Below are positions 55,701-63,166 of a stretch of 64,000 nt of DNA, piece after piece. Location of the stretch: positions 1-64,000 of the forward strand of contig JBMNQG010000002.1 in assembly GCA_050944015.1 (NCBI GenBank), read 5' to 3'. This stretch comes from DUOX01 sp050944015 (lineage in GTDB: Bacteria; Bacillota; Clostridia; Oscillospirales; Oscillospiraceae). A program made the position numbers and the translations under genes. The notes under the pieces were generated by a model, which was given only the letters and a program-made list of their open reading frames with translations, was not told the origin of the DNA and did not search any database. Positions within the stretch are counted from its first letter, which is position 1, and every line of letters starts with the position of its first letter.

Positions 55701-55859
55701 ACGGTCGCGGAGAAATGCCGTGAGCTGATGGACAGAATCGTGAGGCCGGATATTGCCGTGCGGTACGTGGTCACGCTGGGAAAGCGCAATCTGCTGTGGG
55801 AGCTGCTGATCGATCAAGTGGAGAAAAACGTCTTGAGCAAGGAGGGCGCACCATGCTGA
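52764..55859 (+). CDS. Two-barrel RNA polymerase homologue resembling eukaryotic RdRP (QDE-1 type)
   Basis: This protein of about 1,031 residues carries the catalytic loop GGADYDGDM at residues 594-602 (Asp597, 599, 601), the metal-binding DxDGD motif of double-psi-beta-barrel RNA polymerases. About 50 residues earlier is LLRNPHI (546-552), then YYLSHLTDVVMVD, the same order and spacing as the RNP...L.HLVD.VVF...GGDLDGD block of RNA-silencing RdRPs; the beta' subunit has NADFDGDQM. The N-terminal 500 and C-terminal 400 residues match nothing I know. The substrate template, RNA or DNA, cannot be told. GGAGG at 52755 supports the ATG at 52764, though 52798 is possible. It overlaps the next gene. 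Confidence 0.72.
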   Translation: MVKYSYRGVRGMPQTKYRIYELSARAVLSYAVKEDGGYSFYLSGAATEKCKAAAALHEQDGNAFFFQTMCALRGNEYSERAGGRLITDLSDIIFYMDFSGIFDRRAAQRKQLVRQQKAEAMFRPEGVSLDFGSGEHRYLAFERSGSMSRQARLSFIRADYYDLVRRRIMMDMTVGDCQLSKLYAYNGLMLSSGVRIENIGIDKPHRVIVIDNPVSTVHNVKVITVADDGSQGSTRKYHREEKKTDIDVMSFDGEGLISKEYARVVDKAYCGQHIHTSFQIRLPYIKGMLHQVDFKDFFKSAGMDALTDIYGVSHNVQDVDIILTKSQFKGYGWLKDSGRSWEDYWDAFRRYRHALYITGVSKEKPEAFTELNYQFLTTVSIRAEEFRPVDLPPGWDHSPAEDNRRWLTKETELAYYNYCANEQFRQDYFLEALNRRSLFSKSREQRLARILKKNPLFISEPVYAKQLDAMADSILKQYAVGRLIVAGDNRYLSGDLLDFMALLMPLDKIRTRRENTFFLAAMNNYFRESVFYAPGAAYEHGDSCTLLRNPHIARNEEVQLSVYSQKDNMRKYYLSHLTDVVMVDTHTLASERLGGADYDGDMIKTISDPILNECVRRNYEFDKYKDISNQFNIPLLMIPAAEPQIRDANDWHARFETVRSTFSSRIGQICNAALDRSIIAYNENLNAEECQHCREETETLAILTGLEIDSAKSGIRPDLDEYLTRKTVRRSAFLQYKNLVEDAETRRAWYEPTHAEKIKSFFKKVDWNKIDSNVERLPYLAYQLKQNTPRIKAKPAADSELFTFAQEEHWKEQLDKAVFSAVSALLEDYETCLSRIRACRAPARDMPRKKDIDRTLYVRGQEEQVDSDELYALFQNLPPERVSALRQAMREQSWHFMDEQTREVFLLTWLPDADFIDYHDLLADFRFGGYRILGDLVCDIDDDNTAQERKKLFRESDSEAFTTMMRAYADRPFSQTYRETVAEKCRELMDRIVRPDIAVRYVVTLGKRNLLWELLIDQVEKNVLSKEGAPC

Positions 55860-56749
55860 ATGAATGGGATGAATTTGAGGCTTATACCGGAAAGGTCGAG
55901 TACACCGCCACGGGCAAAAGCGACACAGGGTATCTTGGGCGCTTCACTTTTGACACGATTCTTGATTTTGAAGGCATGGCAAGGATACTGACGATCCTCG
56001 CGCGAGGATATCTTTTTCATGAAAAGGACGGAACGATAAAGCGGGGCGCCCCTCGTGAACAGATTGAGGCCGCCCGCCGCGCCTTATGCGCCTGGTGTAG
56101 TATTCCGGACAGTAAAAAAGCCATTCCGAAAGAGGAATGGCAGTTCCAGACGGATTTTTCGGATTTGCACGATGAGTTCCCAGGGCTTGTGGAGAAGAAC
56201 GGCGGCGGGTGGTTTTACCGCCACGTCCACGCCGTGGCGGACTTCATGCTGAAAAATCCCGATAAGGTGAGAAAGACTTCCCTTGATAAGGCGGAGATTA
56301 TTCAGAAAAAGTTTGACGCCGCTTGGCGGAACAAGGTCTTGCAGTATCAGGTTCCGATTTTTTCACCGCAGACCAAGGGTGCGTGGACACTGCGTTTTGA
56401 CGATGTGATCGCCGACGCGCTGGAAATCGGCCCCCTGAGGAGGATGGAAGCAAAATTTTCGCCGGAACTCATTGCGAGCATTAAAGTGATTACGCCAAAA
56501 GAGGTTCCGACAGATGTCATCTGTACGCTGATTGCCTATTACGCCGCTAACAAGCCGGAGGACAGCGATTGGGTCGTTCTCCCGGTAGCCAATTTTGATG
56601 TCTATTTCGGCGACACAAAGTTCGGGCGCAAGTATCTTTCCAAAATCCCGAAGGAGATCATCGAACGGACAGATCCCAGCTTCGGCGTGAGCCGGTACCG
56701 GGTGGCGGCGGAATATCTCTTGCCGTGTGAGGCGCTTTCGGGCAGATAA
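55853..56749 (+). CDS. Unknown protein translationally coupled to the polymerase-like gene
   Basis: This 298-residue soluble protein (MLNEWDEFEAYTGKVEYTAT at the start) has no recognised domain. It has EFPGLVEKNGGGWFYRHVHA and an EVPTDVICTLIAYYAANKPE block. Its ATG overlaps the end of the polymerase-like gene by seven bases behind GGAGGGCG, so the two proteins are probably made together and may form a complex. A terminator follows directly. Confidence 0.75.
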   Translation: MLNEWDEFEAYTGKVEYTATGKSDTGYLGRFTFDTILDFEGMARILTILARGYLFHEKDGTIKRGAPREQIEAARRALCAWCSIPDSKKAIPKEEWQFQTDFSDLHDEFPGLVEKNGGGWFYRHVHAVADFMLKNPDKVRKTSLDKAEIIQKKFDAAWRNKVLQYQVPIFSPQTKGAWTLRFDDVIADALEIGPLRRMEAKFSPELIASIKVITPKEVPTDVICTLIAYYAANKPEDSDWVVLPVANFDVYFGDTKFGRKYLSKIPKEIIERTDPSFGVSRYRVAAEYLLPCEALSGR

Positions 56750-56797
56750 CAAAACAGGCTCCGCCGTGGCACGTATCTACGGCAGAGCCTGGTGTTG
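56747..56797 (+). terminator. Terminator of the polymerase-like operon
   Basis: The arms CAGGCTCCGCCGT and ACGGCAGAGCCTG pair around an 11-base loop, followed after five bases by TTGTTTTTC. Confidence 0.8.
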
Positions 56798-56810
56798 TTT
56801 TTCTCCGGGT

Positions 56811-57485
56811 TCATTCTGCCCGTGGTATGGTTTCCGGCCGGTAGTCCGGCGGCATGCTGTTCTTTTGCGGAGTCTCATTGATGGTCTGGTCGATGACCTC
56901 GCCGATTTGCTCAGGAAGCTCGGCGGAAGGTGTCGCGTTGGCACGCGGCGGCGACACGCCCTCGCTGCCCATAATACCAATCTTTACGCCGCTCTCGTAC
57001 ATATCTTCTGCATAGGTGATCTCGCCCGAGCCGCCTGATTCGATGTAGCCGAAGCCCTGCACCCAGACGAACGGCTTGCCGTCGATGGTGGTTTCTCTGG
57101 CGGGCGTGGAATCTGGAACCGACGCGGGCATTTCATTGAGCGGTTTCTCTGGCTCAAGAGGCGGCCCGGTCAGAGCGTTCACTGTTTCGATCTTGTCAGA
57201 CCCTGGCGGCGCTTCGACTACCGGAGAACTTTCTTCCTTTGGTGATACCTCGTCAGATGCCGTCGACTCGAAATCCTCCAGCCGCATCGGTGTCAAAAGC
57301 AGTTCATGGTCATAGCGCTGAGCCGTTATCCTGCACTCCGACACGCTGTCGGATTCTTGTCGTACACCGGGCGGTTCAATCCAGGCGGGCACTTTCTCGT
57401 CTGCGCCACTTCGAAGCCATACAGGGGCGCACAGCGCCGTACACGCCGCAATTATGGCGAGGATCGTTGCAAGCGGTTTTGTCAT
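56811..57485 (-). CDS. Exported low-complexity protein, DUF6550-like
   Basis: This 224-residue protein has an N-terminal signal or anchor (LATILAIIAACTALCAPVWL), a long Pro/Glu/Ser-rich middle, and a short conserved block TTIDGKPFVWVQGFGYIESG. This architecture recurs in integrative elements of Clostridia and is annotated as DUF6550; the function is unknown. Its start overlaps the stop of the upstream DUF6809-like gene by four bases. Confidence 0.65.
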   Translation of the reverse strand: MTKPLATILAIIAACTALCAPVWLRSGADEKVPAWIEPPGVRQESDSVSECRITAQRYDHELLLTPMRLEDFESTASDEVSPKEESSPVVEAPPGSDKIETVNALTGPPLEPEKPLNEMPASVPDSTPARETTIDGKPFVWVQGFGYIESGGSGEITYAEDMYESGVKIGIMGSEGVSPPRANATPSAELPEQIGEVIDQTINETPQKNSMPPDYRPETIPRAE

Positions 57486-57802
57486 TCTGATTCCACCTCC
57501 CGAAATACGGAACAGGCGTCCAACTCTGGCCTCCCGGCCGGCGTTGAACGCCTGTTGTCGTTATAGTGATTCAGTTCATTTGTTAACTTCCACGCCAGCT
57601 TGAAGCCGCAGATGAAGCTGTCCAGTGAGAGCTGCCCCGCGATGCTGTCCTTTGCGTCAATGATCCGCAGCACCAGCTTCCGCTCCGGTTTCTCCAGCCG
57701 CTCGATGAGAATCCGGTGATTGTCATCAGCCTCCTGTTTCAGCTCCATCATCTCTGGCGGCGCGTAGAAACTATCGTACAGCGCTTTGAGTATCTCATCC
57801 AT
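57482..57802 (-). CDS. DUF6809-like small protein
   Basis: This 106-residue protein starts MDEILKALYDSFYAPPEMME, with a helical body and AGQLSLDSFICGFKLAWKLT. Similar proteins travel with integrative elements and are called DUF6809; no role is known. AAGGAGGCG precedes the ATG at 57802. Confidence 0.65.
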   Translation of the reverse strand: MDEILKALYDSFYAPPEMMELKQEADDNHRILIERLEKPERKLVLRIIDAKDSIAGQLSLDSFICGFKLAWKLTNELNHYNDNRRSTPAGRPELDACSVFREVESE

Positions 57803-57856
57803 ATGTCTCGCCTCCTTGTAGCAAGACACAATAGCACAGTTATCCTTGGAAGTCTA

Positions 57857-58696
57857 CTACCATACAAACGAATTAGCCGATATGTTCGTAATAACGAGTT
57901 CCTTGCCCACAACGCTTCCCCCTGCATTATGTTGGATTGTATATCCTAACATGTGATATTGGCTATAAATGTCCCGTATTAAATCACAGTCATCATAAGT
58001 TATTATCCATGGAACATCGTGTAAGCATTTAGATATTATTTTTTCAAGACTTCTATGGTCATCTTCCTTAAAATAGTTGGTATAGAGCTGACTTCCCTTG
58101 ACAACATACGGTGGATCAATATTGAAAAAACTGGTGGCAATTTTGCCTTGCAATTGTTTGGTAATTAGTTCACTTGCATCGCAGTTAAATATTGATATCT
58201 TACTTTTCAGCAATGCTGTTTTCTCAATTTTCTTTGCTATTTCACTTTTATTGAACCGACAATCTATTTTATAAGTGCCGCTCTGTGACAACCCACCAAT
58301 AGGGCCACCATCAAGGACGCCAGAGAAGTTCACTCTGTTTAAGAACAGCGTCGCAAATCCATCGTTCAAAATGTCGACGGAGCTATCTTTATATATTGAC
58401 CTCTGTTTCTCTCGCTCCTCAATAGATATTGGGGTGTCAACAATCTTTTTAAGCAGATCTTCTGTATAGTTAAACACAGAAGACCAAAAGTGATAAATAT
58501 GAGCATCAAAATCATTAAGAACAGCGGTCTCTACGATATTATTACATAGCAAAGCTATCCCTATTCCAAATCCTCCGGCAAAAGGTTCCACATACGTTCG
58601 GTTGCCCAATGCGTTGGTTTCGATAAGAGTTTTTATTTTATTATAAATCTTTGATTTTCCGCCTGGATATCGAAGCGGCGAAAGTGACTTAGCCAT
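57857..58696 (-). CDS. DNA adenine N6-methyltransferase (Dam/DpnM type)
   Basis: This 279-residue class-alpha methylase begins with the SAM motif LRYPGGKSKIYNKIKTLIE and VEPFAGGFGIG. It has the DxxNDFDAH-like VLNDFDAHIYHFWSSV and the catalytic DPPYVVKGSQLY. The target is unknown; Dam/MboI relatives modify GATC. It follows the DUF1998 gene by three bases, so it is the last gene of that operon and may protect self DNA (inference). Confidence 0.92.
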   Translation of the reverse strand: MAKSLSPLRYPGGKSKIYNKIKTLIETNALGNRTYVEPFAGGFGIGIALLCNNIVETAVLNDFDAHIYHFWSSVFNYTEDLLKKIVDTPISIEEREKQRSIYKDSSVDILNDGFATLFLNRVNFSGVLDGGPIGGLSQSGTYKIDCRFNKSEIAKKIEKTALLKSKISIFNCDASELITKQLQGKIATSFFNIDPPYVVKGSQLYTNYFKEDDHRSLEKIISKCLHDVPWIITYDDCDLIRDIYSQYHMLGYTIQHNAGGSVVGKELVITNISANSFVW

Positions 58697-58699
58697 CCT

Positions 58700-60187
58700 C
58701 TACCTCTCGCTTACCAGATTCCTGTATGCCATAAATGCATTGGGAAGCCAATCCGATAAATCATAAGGATTCAGATAAATCTTCGTCTTTATGTTCTCGG
58801 GCTTCTTTCGAATAGCTGGAACAACCTCGAACAAGACCGAGGGATTAGGCTGAGGCGTATCCAGGTCTTCTGATATAAGTTTTTTTAGCGGCACGAGAAA
58901 CGCTTCTTGCTTTCTTTCATCGTATTCTTCTGGCAACTGGCCATATTGAATATAGTTTAGCAGCTGTAGCCCTAAATGTCTATCGAACAATTGATGATTT
59001 CTCTGGTTCCAGTAGTTATCCAGACAGTTTTTACAGGAACGCGAGCATTCACACTCTGACAAGATATTTCTTGCTCTATCAAGAACTTTATCGAGAATTG
59101 AGCCAATCAGTGATGAATACCCTGCGCCGCTCGTTAGATTGTCGTAGAAGAACATCTCAATATGTGATTTCCCGTCGCTCCTGACTCTCGGACGCCAACC
59201 TCCGCTAATTTCATTGTAGTCTATGTCCAAGACAAGTGAAACCGCCTTCTTTAGTGCCTCGTGCAGAGTTGTCACGGCCGCACGAAGTATACTTCTCTCT
59301 TCCGCATTGCTATTTCCCACAAGCTTTATTGAATCGTAGGAAATGTCCATCATAAACATATCCGTCAAGAATTCATATCCCAGATAAATGCCAGTAGCTA
59401 CAGTCCCATCATGGTGGCATAAAGGGTGGTTATCATGGTATGGCTGTGAGAACAAAAATGTTCCATTTGTGTTGGTATCTGCAACCTCTGCGCCACCGCA
59501 CTTTTTGCAGACATTGAAGCCGTTTTTGCTTTTCCCCATATTTACAGTCAAGACTTTCCAGTCGGGGAGGTTTGCAAAACAGATATTGCTCTGCCCGAAA
59601 TTATCCATTCTTGTGTCTTCAGGAACATAAGAATAGTACGGAGCTTCAGCATAGGTGTATTGCTCATCCTCATCCTCGAACTTTACCTCATCACCCTTGA
59701 CGGGCGAAAAACCCCAAGGACGCAGCATTTTATTTTTTACGATAGATGCCCCACAATATGGACAAGCAGAGCGGCGTGAGTCCTCTTGTTCCAAGCCAAA
59801 CCAGTTGCATTCGGAACAAATATAGATGTCTTTATAATAATCATTATTCTTAAAATAGAACTCGGCTTGGTTTGTTTCAAAACCTCTGGGACGCGGATTT
59901 GAATATATACCGCCGCTCTTAAAAATCTTTTTGTCGATCGTCACGAAACGTCCGGGAGCATATTCGCTGAGGGCAACGGCTATATCGCGCTCCGGCGCAT
60001 ATTGGATATCCCTCGGAGCGTTCTTTCCACGATCGGATTCTTTTTCGACATAGAATCTTACAACATTCTTTGGAAATGAATATGATGGGATAAAGCCTTC
60101 GCGGTAGAATATTTCAAATGCCGAAGTTTCCTTACTCTTATCTTTGAGTACATCTCGTCGTATTTTGTGACGGTGGCTGTTAGTGGT
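58700..60187 (-). CDS. DUF1998-domain protein, C-terminal part of a frameshifted gene (DrmB-like)
   Basis: The frame is open from 60187. Homology can be read from about 60150 (KSKETSAFEIFYREGFIPSY, SFPKNVV, ALSEYAPGRFVTIDKKIF), well before the first usable start at 59944 (GTG). It has two zinc-ribbon-like pairs (CSECNWFG and CPYCG, later CKKCGG). The C-terminal DUF1998 block is ISYDSIKLVG, FFYDNLTSGAGYSSLIG and CECSRSCKNCLDNYWNQRNH. DUF1998 occurs in DISARM DrmB and in helicase-associated defence proteins. The N-terminal half is encoded in another frame upstream. Confidence 0.75.
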   Translation of the reverse strand, partial: TTNSHRHKIRRDVLKDKSKETSAFEIFYREGFIPSYSFPKNVVRFYVEKESDRGKNAPRDIQYAPERDIAVALSEYAPGRFVTIDKKIFKSGGIYSNPRPRGFETNQAEFYFKNNDYYKDIYICSECNWFGLEQEDSRRSACPYCGASIVKNKMLRPWGFSPVKGDEVKFEDEDEQYTYAEAPYYSYVPEDTRMDNFGQSNICFANLPDWKVLTVNMGKSKNGFNVCKKCGGAEVADTNTNGTFLFSQPYHDNHPLCHHDGTVATGIYLGYEFLTDMFMMDISYDSIKLVGNSNAEERSILRAAVTTLHEALKKAVSLVLDIDYNEISGGWRPRVRSDGKSHIEMFFYDNLTSGAGYSSLIGSILDKVLDRARNILSECECSRSCKNCLDNYWNQRNHQLFDRHLGLQLLNYIQYGQLPEEYDERKQEAFLVPLKKLISEDLDTPQPNPSVLFEVVPAIRKKPENIKTKIYLNPYDLSDWLPNAFMAYRNLVSER

Positions 60188-60978
60188 TTACCGTAGTGTG
60201 CTTTCAAGGAAAAATACAGGCGCCTGTATTCATATGACATAAAATTGTCGCTTTGTTGTTCAACGGGTTCGTCGGCGAACTGAAGTGCACCAGGTATTCG
60301 CATAACCCTATAGAACGGCCCAAATTCGGTTTTCCGTGCCACTGTGCAATCTGTCTCAAGTTTATCACCCCACGACTGAGATGGGACATTGTTTGACTGC
60401 GGATTGAAGTATTCGAGTTCATCAAGGGAGATGTCTCTGTCGTAGAAATCGATAGGGTCAAATCGTGACCGGAAATATTCCTCACAAGTGAGATTGTCCC
60501 TTATCATAAACTCTTTGGCAGAAACCCTGTATGCCGTAGGGCTTGAGAACACCCCAAACCCGTTTACTGAATAATTTGTATTCGGTATCCCGAAAAACAG
60601 TGCTAAATTTCCAATCTGTATGCTCCGACCGTAGTTGGCTAACCGATTGTGGTTGTCGTCGTTAGTCAAAAGGTATCCGGTTTCCTCGTAAACTCTGCGG
60701 ACATGAAAAGGAAAACTCGCCTGTTGATTGCTGGCATCGATGAATCTATCGGCCATAGAGGGAAACAATTCCGCAAACCTCGCCATCAAATCGTTAAGCA
60801 CGATAGTCTGGTTATGCTTAGTTGTTCCGGCGGCGTTACCCGATGAATTCTGTGCTGTGCGAAGGCACCACTGTCCAAGAGCCGAATAGCAAAGCCTATA
60901 GACAAATGAATCTTCTGCTTCGTTAAGGAAACGGCTGATGCCCATATCGTTAGACATCGCGGTCAGCAAATCACTCAT
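60058..60978 (-). CDS. N-terminal part of the frameshifted DUF1998 gene
   Basis: About 306 residues run from ATG 60978 (AGGAGG upstream) to a stop at 60058. The last 30 or so residues (after about KYDEMYSK) are out of frame noise, because natural sequence continues in the next frame near 60150. Visible blocks are YRLCYSALGQWCLRTAQNSS, GRSIQIGNLALFFGIPNTNY and FGPFYRVMRIPG; I do not recognise the domain. Joined to the downstream part the protein would be about 755 residues. The start overlaps the upstream gene stop (TGATG). Confidence 0.65.
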   Translation of the reverse strand: MSDLLTAMSNDMGISRFLNEAEDSFVYRLCYSALGQWCLRTAQNSSGNAAGTTKHNQTIVLNDLMARFAELFPSMADRFIDASNQQASFPFHVRRVYEETGYLLTNDDNHNRLANYGRSIQIGNLALFFGIPNTNYSVNGFGVFSSPTAYRVSAKEFMIRDNLTCEEYFRSRFDPIDFYDRDISLDELEYFNPQSNNVPSQSWGDKLETDCTVARKTEFGPFYRVMRIPGALQFADEPVEQQSDNFMSYEYRRLYFSLKAHYGKPLTATVTKYDEMYSKIRVRKLRHLKYSTAKALSHHIHFQRML

Positions 60979-61790
60979 CACGCAAACCACCTCCTGAACA
61001 GATTCTTATACGAACACCTTCCGGTGTCACCCGCATATTTGGCTAAACGCTCAGAGATGTTGTATGGCGCAATCTGAAGTGCATCCACGCAATAGGGCAG
61101 AACATCAAATGCCAACGAACGGCATAAATCCTGCTCATTGAATATAAGGGCGCACTTGCGCTCAATTAAACTTTGACGAATTCCAAGCTCGCCAAGTATT
61201 TCTCTGAGCAAAGGTGAATACCGCGAATCTGATGCCGCCTTTTGGGGCATTGCCTCTACCTCCTCAACTGTTGAAGGGTCTTCGGTTAAGTCTACATTGA
61301 CCGATAACGCTTCTATGCGGTTGAGATTGAGATAATGGCAATACTTCAAAAACTCGTCAGGAACACAGAACAGGGTTCTGTCGTAAGCAATCGTCACGAA
61401 GATAATTTTGTCTCTGTGCTTGTCAAACAGCGGAAGTAAAACCATCTCGTTAAAATTCCCGATGAAGTTGTCCAAACAAACAATGCGCCTGTCACCTGAC
61501 AAGAAGTCGTCTATAGCTTGTTCCGAAACATCGTTCGAGAATACAAGCGTTTCTATATTGACTGTCCCAATCAGCGCGTTCGCAACGCACTTAATCAAAG
61601 ACATACCTGTACTTCGACTGACAACGATAGGCACCCCTTGAAAGAGGATATGGCTTAGGTGTTCTTTCAACAGGGGAAAGTATTCCGCATCGGTTGGTAC
61701 GCGTATGCTTTCTAAGTTGTATCCCAGATAGTCCTTAAACTCATCTATATCTTTAGGACACAAAAGCTTTTGCGCTGCTTTCTTCTTCAT
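60978..61790 (-). CDS. Unknown protein, possibly a degenerate NTPase, first gene of the DUF1998 module
   Basis: This 270-residue protein begins MKKKAAQKLLCPKDIDEFKD. IVVSRSTGMSLIKCVANAL occupies the place of a Walker A loop without the usual GK[ST], and RRIVCLDNFIG resembles Walker B. It could be an inactive AAA-type subunit. Its start lies at the junction with the truncated DUF523 gene, and no strong ribosome site is visible, so the natural N-terminus may be missing. Confidence 0.55.
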   Translation of the reverse strand: MKKKAAQKLLCPKDIDEFKDYLGYNLESIRVPTDAEYFPLLKEHLSHILFQGVPIVVSRSTGMSLIKCVANALIGTVNIETLVFSNDVSEQAIDDFLSGDRRIVCLDNFIGNFNEMVLLPLFDKHRDKIIFVTIAYDRTLFCVPDEFLKYCHYLNLNRIEALSVNVDLTEDPSTVEEVEAMPQKAASDSRYSPLLREILGELGIRQSLIERKCALIFNEQDLCRSLAFDVLPYCVDALQIAPYNISERLAKYAGDTGRCSYKNLFRRWFA

Positions 61791-62151
61791 GTCTGTGATA
61801 CCCATCCGTCAGTGTGCCGGAAAAGCTGCCATCGTAAATCTTGCCATATCCGCAGGAGGGGCTGCGCTCCTTGAGAGCGGCATATTTGCAGCCGCAGAGC
61901 TTGGCGAGACGAAGCGTTTCCTCTGCACCGCGGCGGTAGTTTTCTGTCACATCCATGCCGTTTTTAGAAAGCACGACGTCGCCCCTGATTTCCGCCGGCT
62001 CCCGAGGCGTGGGCAGACCGCCCAACTGCTCCGGGCAGACGGGAATGAGCGTGTGGTGCTCCATTAGTGCCAATACGCCGGGCGCGGCGCCCGGTACCGC
62101 GTTATACCGGCAATTTACGCCCAGTAGACAGGCACTCACAAGAATATTCAT
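61753..62151 (-). pseudogene. DUF523-family protein with its 3' end replaced
   Basis: The family start NILVSACLLGVNCRYNAVPG, VIPVCPEQLGGLPTPR-like PVCPEQLGGLPTPREP, ALKERSPSCGYGKIYDGSFS and GTLTDG are all present. After that point, where relatives continue with GVTA and about 20 more residues, the frame enters unrelated codons that overlap the next operon. The junction at about 61800 marks the edge of an inserted block. The start overlaps the MmcQ-like gene by four bases. Confidence 0.75.
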
Positions 62152-62513
62152 TTCCGCTCCCCCCTCGGCACGGTCAGCTTATAACTGTGGTCGATCATCT
62201 CGCGCAGGGCATCCTCCGGAATCTCGTCCGGTCGGACGGTGTTCCAGTGTTCCTTGTTCATGTGATAGGCCGGGGTGACTCCGGGGTAAACTTGCCGCAG
62301 AAAATCGGCGCGGAGCGGCTCGCACTTGAGATTTACGCACAGACCACCGCGCTCGTAGATAAAGGCAAAGCTCTTTTTGTTGCCCTTGTGCCGCATAACC
62401 GCCCAAGCGTCGGGCGCGCCGGCGAGCTCATCGAAGGGATAGTCCTCATAGGCGTCCGGGTAGGTCAGGCAGTAATCAATGAGCTCTCGACGGGTCACAG
62501 CTTTGCTTCCCAC
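62148..62513 (-). CDS. MmcQ/YjbR-family protein
   Basis: This 121-residue protein of the MmcQ/YjbR family (CyaY-like fold) has TRRELIDYCLTYPDAYEDYP, MRHKGNKKSFAFIYERGG, VNLKCEPLRADFLRQ, and the end HWNTVRPDEIPEDALREMID. The role is unknown, with DNA binding proposed for some members. Its start overlaps the upstream gene end by 19 bases; a GTG at 62498 is an alternative. Confidence 0.85.
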   Translation of the reverse strand: MGSKAVTRRELIDYCLTYPDAYEDYPFDELAGAPDAWAVMRHKGNKKSFAFIYERGGLCVNLKCEPLRADFLRQVYPGVTPAYHMNKEHWNTVRPDEIPEDALREMIDHSYKLTVPRGERK

Positions 62514-63166
62514 TCGGCCTGTTTAAAGCCGACGAGGACGAAATCTCCGCTCACCAGAATCGGGCGCTTGACCAGCATCCCGTCGGTGGCGAGCAGCTTA
62601 TATTGTTCGTCCTCCGTCATGGATGGCAGCTTTTTCGATAGCTCCAGCGCCTTGTATTGCAGGCCGCTGGTGTTAAAGAAGCGTTTGAGCGACAGACCGC
62701 TTTTCGCGTGCCATGTACGAAGTTCGGCCTCGGTGGGATTCTCGACTTTGATATCGCGGAAGTCGTACTCTGTGCCCTTGGTGTCGAGAAACGCCCGTGC
62801 CTTTTGGCAGGTGGCGCATTTTGGGTAGCAAACAAACAGCATGATGATTCCTCCGTTGTCGGTGATGCCAAGTCTTGTGTACGGCAAGAGATCAAGACTC
62901 TCCAGCGCTTCGCCGTGGATAAGCCGTTCTTTGTCCAGCTTGGTAAGCGCCTTGATACGGTATTCCAATTTTGAAGCCTCGGACCTGTCAGGCAATTTCC
63001 ACGCCGCCTCGAAACGGACAAGCCGGCGGGAGGCTGTATATTTCGCCCCCTTGCCGCAACTTCCCGCGTGCTCGGCGAAGCGGCGCGCAAGATCGGTGGT
63101 GATGCCGGCGTAAAGACTTCCGTCCTCACAGCGCAGAATGTAGGTATAATAGGCCGTCTTCCCCAC
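62495..63166 (-). CDS. GIY-YIG (UPF0213-like) domain fused to ArsC/Spx-like domain
   Basis: One frame encodes two families. Residues 1 to about 85 are a UPF0213/YhbQ GIY-YIG domain (TYILRCEDGSLYAGITTDLA, then RRFAEHAG). From the internal ATG at 62842 there is an ArsC/Spx-like thioredoxin-fold domain (CYPKCATCQKARAFLDTKG, then DGMLVKRPIL). Upstream of that ATG the codons for NGGII contain a good ribosome site (CGGAGGAATC), so the second domain can be made alone. The GTG at 63166 is a guess for the start; the frame is open further upstream. Confidence 0.75.
   Translation of the reverse strand: MGKTAYYTYILRCEDGSLYAGITTDLARRFAEHAGSCGKGAKYTASRRLVRFEAAWKLPDRSEASKLEYRIKALTKLDKERLIHGEALESLDLLPYTRLGITDNGGIIMLFVCYPKCATCQKARAFLDTKGTEYDFRDIKVENPTEAELRTWHAKSGLSLKRFFNTSGLQYKALELSKKLPSMTEDEQYKLLATDGMLVKRPILVSGDFVLVGFKQAEWEAKL

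Larger units (their letters stand above)
44082..57830. mobile_element. Integrative (mobilizable) element next to tRNA-Pro; exact ends unproven
   Basis: A tyrosine integrase, an excisionase-like protein, a MobP-type relaxase with accessory protein, DUF6550- and DUF6809-like genes and an HTH protein form a typical Firmicute integrative element. No type IV secretion genes are seen, so it is either mobilizable only or a remnant of a conjugative element. The left limit is placed at the 3' end of tRNA-Pro because accessory genes begin there and because repeated TGACCCA motifs follow. No second copy of the tRNA 3' end was found in the window, so the right end is uncertain; the block to 63 kb may belong to it. 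Confidence 0.6.

Noticed and set aside
57330..57350. Ten-base match to the tRNA-Pro 3' end (GCACTCCGAC) as a possible second attachment site
   Set aside because: It is too short, lies inside a coding gene, and lacks the T-arm sequence expected in an attachment repeat.
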